Positions 61,040-64,000 of a stretch of 64,000 nucleotides of DNA are shown here, one piece after another (the stretch's first letter is position 1; every line of letters begins with the position of its first letter). The notes beneath the pieces are model-generated. The model was not told the DNA's origin, did not search any database, and worked only from the letters and a program-made list of their open reading frames with translations. The position numbers and the translations under genes are program-made. Source of the stretch: Geothrix sp. (GTDB lineage Bacteria > Acidobacteriota > Holophagae > Holophagales > Holophagaceae); the NCBI RefSeq assembly GCF_030219325.1, contig NZ_CP126625.1, positions 1,166,857 through 1,230,856 of the forward strand, in the 5' to 3' direction.

Positions 61040-61382
61040 ACTTGAACTTCCCCTCGTGGCATTCGAGGCATTTGACGATCGGCGGCTGATGCTGGCGATG
61101 GCATTCCGTGCAGGGGATTTCGCCCAGGTGCGAATCGTGGGGGTTCGGTTTGGCGTCCTTCGTGAGGGCCTTCATGGCGGGGTAGTCGCCATGGCAGGTC
61201 ATGCAGGACTCTGAAGCCACCGCCTTCTTGGTGGGCTTCTCCTCCTGGTGGCAGTCGTAGCAGTGCACCCCCGCCTTGGCATGGTGGGCCGGCAGGCTCT
61301 TCTTCCCCTCCTGGGATTGGACGGGCAGGCCGCAGAGCAGGCTGAGGGCGGCAATGGCGAGGCAGTGGTTCACACCGGTCAT
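61026..61382 (-). CDS. Small periplasmic tetraheme c-type cytochrome
   Basis: 118 residues. Signal peptide (about 1-23). Four CxxCH heme-binding motifs at 41-45 (CYDCH), 60-64 (CMTCH), 91-95 (CTECH) and 105-109 (CLECH), with further His residues for bis-His ligation (HH at 33-34, HDSH at 82-85, H98). Size and spacing resemble the small tetraheme cytochrome/FccA N-terminal cytochrome type that shuttles electrons across the periplasm to terminal reductases. In a Geothrix-like organism such proteins serve metal or extracellular electron transfer; that link is inference. Confidence 0.92.
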   Translation of the reverse strand: MTGVNHCLAIAALSLLCGLPVQSQEGKKSLPAHHAKAGVHCYDCHQEEKPTKKAVASESCMTCHGDYPAMKALTKDAKPNPHDSHLGEIPCTECHRQHQPPIVKCLECHEGKFKFNLH

Positions 61383-61692
61383 GTCAGGTCCATGGGTTTT
61401 CCAGGGTCGGGAACGAGGAATCTGCCATCAGTCTACCGGAGGCTGGCCCGGACCCCTAGGCCCGGGTCGATCCATGCTCCGGCAGGCGTCTGGTCGCACG
61501 GTCAACCGGCAGGTGGCGTGACCTTCATCACCATTCCTGCGCTTTGTCGGATGGTCACGGCGGGCGTGTGTGCGATCATGACCCGTTGGGCGTCTAAATA
61601 TGTCCCACTCAGGAGCCATTGCTTTCAGTCTGCATCGTGAAGGCCGAAAACCAGTGGCACCCTTGATGCGGTCATCCTTCGAGAGGATTCCC
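61383..61692. other. 310-bp intergenic region, divergent promoters
   Basis: Lies between the start codons of the cytochrome (minus) and the PstS-like protein (plus). It must hold both promoters, but no -35/-10 pair, Pho box or clear operator could be picked out. A GGCCCGG/CCGGGCC-like short inverted repeat at about 61447-61468 is the only structure noticed. Confidence 0.4.
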
Positions 61693-62691
61693 ATGAGAAC
61701 ATTCCAAGCCCGGTTGGTTTCTGGTCTGATCCTGGCGGCAGGCATCTGTGGCCTCGGGACCCTGCAGGCCCAGACCGCCCAGCCTCGGGCCAAGGTGCCC
61801 GCCACCATCCCGGGCTATCAGCCCCAGGTCCAGGTCAAGGGACCCATCGACCTCATCGGCACCGATGCCCTTTCCGATCTCGGAGATGAATGGTCCAGCG
61901 CCTTCCGGAAGGTCCATCCCGAGGCCAACCTGATCTACCGGTCCAAGCTGACGACCGATGCCATCAAGGGGCTCCTGGACGGTTCGAGCCTCCTGGTCAT
62001 CTCGGCCCGGGAGTTCACGGCGGACGAGAACAAGGCCTTCCAGGCCAAGTTCGGCTACATGCCGATGCGCATCCCGGTCTGTCTCGACGCCAACATCGTG
62101 TTCGTCAACAAGAACAACCCCATCACCTCCATCACCATGGAACAACTGGACGCCATCTACTCCAAGACGCGGCTGGGTGGGTCCAAATCCGCGGCGGTCG
62201 TCTGGGGCGATCTGGGCCTCAAGGGCGAGTGGGCGAAGCTGCCCATCCAGGCCTATACCCGCGCGGCCGGTTCCGCCACCCGCTCTTCCGTCGGCGAGAA
62301 GGTCCTGCTCAACGGGGAATTCCGGACCGGCATCCAGGACCGGGAAGATGGCTCCGCCCTGGCCGAGGCCGTGATGACCGACCAGTCCGGCATCGCCATC
62401 GGTACCATGTCGTCCTGGTACTTCGCCAACAAGGTGCTCGCCGTGGTCCCCTACCACGGTGAGGACGCCCGGTTCCCCAACCAGGAGAACGTCACCACCA
62501 GCAAGTACCCCATGCCCCGGCTCTACTACGCCTACCTGAACCGGACGCCCGGCGCCCCCCTGCCTCCGGCCGTCAATGAGATCATCCACTTCATCCTCAC
62601 CCGGGAAGGGCAGAACGCCGTCGCGGATTCCGGCCTCCTGCCCGGACCACCGGAATTCATCCAGATCGCCCTCAAGCGCCTGAGCCGCTGA
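61693..62691 (+). CDS. PstS-like periplasmic phosphate-binding protein
   Basis: 332 residues. Signal peptide MRTFQARLVSGLILAAGICG. PBP-like fold of the PstS group: GTDALSDLGDEWSSAF, LDGSSLLVISAREFTADE, IVFVNKNNPITSITMEQLDAIYS, AYTRAAGSATRSSVGEKVLL and AIGTMSSWYFANKVLAVVPYHG. No pstCAB genes follow, only a terminator, so it is an orphan binding protein, perhaps a sensor or scavenging protein. Start: ATG at 61693 with GAGAGGA upstream. Confidence 0.85.
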   Translation: MRTFQARLVSGLILAAGICGLGTLQAQTAQPRAKVPATIPGYQPQVQVKGPIDLIGTDALSDLGDEWSSAFRKVHPEANLIYRSKLTTDAIKGLLDGSSLLVISAREFTADENKAFQAKFGYMPMRIPVCLDANIVFVNKNNPITSITMEQLDAIYSKTRLGGSKSAAVVWGDLGLKGEWAKLPIQAYTRAAGSATRSSVGEKVLLNGEFRTGIQDREDGSALAEAVMTDQSGIAIGTMSSWYFANKVLAVVPYHGEDARFPNQENVTTSKYPMPRLYYAYLNRTPGAPLPPAVNEIIHFILTREGQNAVADSGLLPGPPEFIQIALKRLSR

Positions 62692-62708
62692 GCGGTTCCA
62701 CCTGAGGA

Positions 62709-62736
62709 AGCAGCGGCCCCATCCGGGGCCGCTGCT
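62709..62736 (+). terminator. Terminator after the PstS-like gene
   Basis: Perfect 12-bp stem AGCAGCGGCCCC/GGGGCCGCTGCT with a 4-base loop, followed by TTGTTT. It can serve both the PstS-like gene and the convergent cysS. Confidence 0.85.
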
Positions 62737-62746
62737 TTGTTTGGCC

Positions 62747-64000
62747 TCATCCCCTCCGCCATCCCGTGGTGCCGTCCTTGCGGTCCTCCAGAACGATGCC
62801 CAGGGCCTTCAACTGGTCGCGCACGCGGTCCGCCTCGGCCCAGTTCCTGGCGACCTTGGCCGCCCTCCGGGCTTCAATCAGGGCCTCGACCTCGGCATCC
62901 AGGCTGTCGGTGGCCTGCGGCCAGGCCGAGAAGATGGCATCAGTCTCATCCAGGAAGGCCACCACGGCATCCCGCTCCTCACGCGAGAGAGCGACGTGGT
63001 CATCCTGCGCGTTCAGGTCGCTGACGAGCGTGAAGATGGCCGCCAGGGCCTCGGGTGTGTTCAGGTCATCAGCCATGGCCGCCCAGAAGGCCTCGCGGGC
63101 CTGCTCCAGGCGCGCCAGCGGATCCACAGCCTCCTTCCAGGGACCGCCACCGGGCTGTCCCTCGCCCTCCATCCGGGTGCGGAAGGCCCGGATGCGCTTG
63201 AGGGAGTTCTCCGCGGCACGGAGTCCCTCGAAGCTGAAGTTCAGCACCTTGCGGTAGTGGTTGCTCTGGATGGCATAGCGCAGGGCGAGGGGATCCACCC
63301 CCTTGTCGATGAGGTCGCGGAGCGTGAAGAAGTTGCCCAGGCTCTTGGCCATCTTCTGGCCCTCGACCATGAGGAATTCGCCGTGGACCCAGTGGTTGAC
63401 CCACTGGTGGCCCAGGCAACCCTCACTCTGGGCGATCTCGTTCTCATGGTGGGGGAAGATGAGGTCCACGCCGCCGCTATGGATGTCCACGCGCTCACCC
63501 AGCAGCTCCAGCCCCATGGCGGAGCACTCGATGTGCCAGCCGGGGCGCCCGGGGCCCCAGGGGCTGTCCCACCAGGGCTCGCCCGGCTTGGTGGCCTTCC
63601 ACAGCACGAAATCGGTGATGGAGTCGCGCTCGTACTCATCCGCATCGACCGAGGCCCCGGCCTGCATGCCCGCGCGGTCCAGGTGGGCCAGGCAGCCGTA
63701 CTGGGGCAGCCCGGCGATGCGGTAGTAGACGCTGCCCTCGCGGACATAGGCCAGACCCTTGGCTTCGAGTGCCTGGATCAGGCGGATCATCTGGGGGACG
63801 TAGGCGGTGGCCTTGGGCAGGAAGTCCGCCCGCTGGATGCGCAGGGTGTCCAGGTCCTCCAGGAAGATGGCCGTGTACCGGTCCGTGAGCGCCGTCATGG
63901 CCTCGTGTCGCTCGGCGTTGGACGCGTCCACGGGCAGGGCCCCCTGGGAGTCGCGGATGATCTTGTCCTCCACGTCCGTGATGTTCATGCAGTGCCTGAC
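62747..64000 (-). CDS. cysS: Cysteinyl-tRNA synthetase, 5' end cut by window
   Basis: 417 codons visible; about 40-60 N-terminal residues including the HIGH-type motif lie beyond the window. Visible: VRHCMNITDVEDKII, WHIECSAMGLELLGERVDIHSGGVDLIFPHHENEIAQSEG (zinc and catalytic region), and a KMSKS-type loop reading KMAKSLGN. The C-terminal anticodon-binding region ends DGTTGWRRG. It charges tRNA-Cys. Met at 63988 is internal, not the start. Confidence 0.95.
   Translation of the reverse strand, partial: VRHCMNITDVEDKIIRDSQGALPVDASNAERHEAMTALTDRYTAIFLEDLDTLRIQRADFLPKATAYVPQMIRLIQALEAKGLAYVREGSVYYRIAGLPQYGCLAHLDRAGMQAGASVDADEYERDSITDFVLWKATKPGEPWWDSPWGPGRPGWHIECSAMGLELLGERVDIHSGGVDLIFPHHENEIAQSEGCLGHQWVNHWVHGEFLMVEGQKMAKSLGNFFTLRDLIDKGVDPLALRYAIQSNHYRKVLNFSFEGLRAAENSLKRIRAFRTRMEGEGQPGGGPWKEAVDPLARLEQAREAFWAAMADDLNTPEALAAIFTLVSDLNAQDDHVALSREERDAVVAFLDETDAIFSAWPQATDSLDAEVEALIEARRAAKVARNWAEADRVRDQLKALGIVLEDRKDGTTGWRRG

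Noticed and set aside
61693-62691. Start of a pst phosphate ABC operon
   Set aside because: A strong terminator follows 17 bases after the stop, then a convergent cysS; no pstC/A/B genes.

Overview
The window is a dense, high-GC stretch of chromosome. Genes are packed on both strands with many 4-bp ATGA or GTGA stop/start overlaps. Lipid A synthesis (LpxB), a heptosyltransferase-like GT9 enzyme, TonB/ExbD and outer-membrane proteins point to a diderm bacterium. A eukaryote-type Ser/Thr kinase fused to a membrane anchor and helical repeats, paired M13 peptidases, an OPT transporter, a tetraheme c-type cytochrome and a DctA/DcuSR-type dicarboxylate module suggest an Acidobacteriota relative of Holophaga/Geothrix. 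That placement is inference from gene content and composition; there is no rRNA gene to anchor it.

Layout. 0-5 kb: end of a purine operon (purQ, purS), an alkyltransferase-like DNA-repair protein, DUF2203, an unknown gene coupled to lpxB, and two secreted proteins. 5.4-8.7 kb: a large receptor-like protein kinase followed by two tandem small paralogues that both end in the same acidic/glycine motif. 8.7-14 kb: TonB and ExbD, then DctA with its CitA/DcuS-like kinase and regulator. 14-19 kb: an MBL hydrolase coupled to a fused E1 2-oxoacid dehydrogenase, a GAF/degenerate-GGDEF protein and an Nfu-type Fe-S protein. 18.6-18.9 kb: a 272-bp inverted-repeat element. 19-24 kb: a three-gene plus-strand operon (Dph6-like, SDR, inositol-phosphatase-like) facing a sigma/anti-sigma/secretin-domain operon. 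24-34.4 kb: a co-oriented peptide-use block (OPT transporter, M1 aminopeptidase, C69 dipeptidase, beta-barrel, two M13 peptidases). 34.4-36.2 kb: DUF4442, glpX, cutA. 36.2-37.1 kb: a tRNA-Pro(CGG) gene with downstream repeats. 37-44 kb: DUF721, CoA transferase, DUF4403, bacilliredoxin, FMN reductase, SppA, Mpo1-like and MarC genes. 44-48.5 kb: translation and secretion cluster (ffh, rpsP, khpA, rimM) with an extra membrane gene. 48.5-55 kb: DUF255 protein, malic enzyme, then a BlaI-type repressor with an M56 peptidase fused to a lytic transglycosylase domain. 55-64 kb: ruvC and rnr, a secreted protein, a hexapeptide acyltransferase with a duplicated 3' end, GT9, a tetraheme cytochrome, a PstS-like protein and partial cysS.

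The most unusual items are: (1) the BlaI/M56-lytic-transglycosylase pair, which looks like a beta-lactam-type antirepressor in which the penicillin sensor has been replaced by a murein-binding or murein-cutting domain; (2) a 28-bp motif shared by the nfu and bacilliredoxin promoters; (3) tRNA-linked repeats reminiscent of the E. coli tyrT/rtT arrangement; (4) the twin small proteins behind the kinase; (5) the nested inverted-repeat element; (6) paired dyads in front of a 66-residue protein. No CRISPR array, rRNA, prophage or complete insertion sequence was seen.
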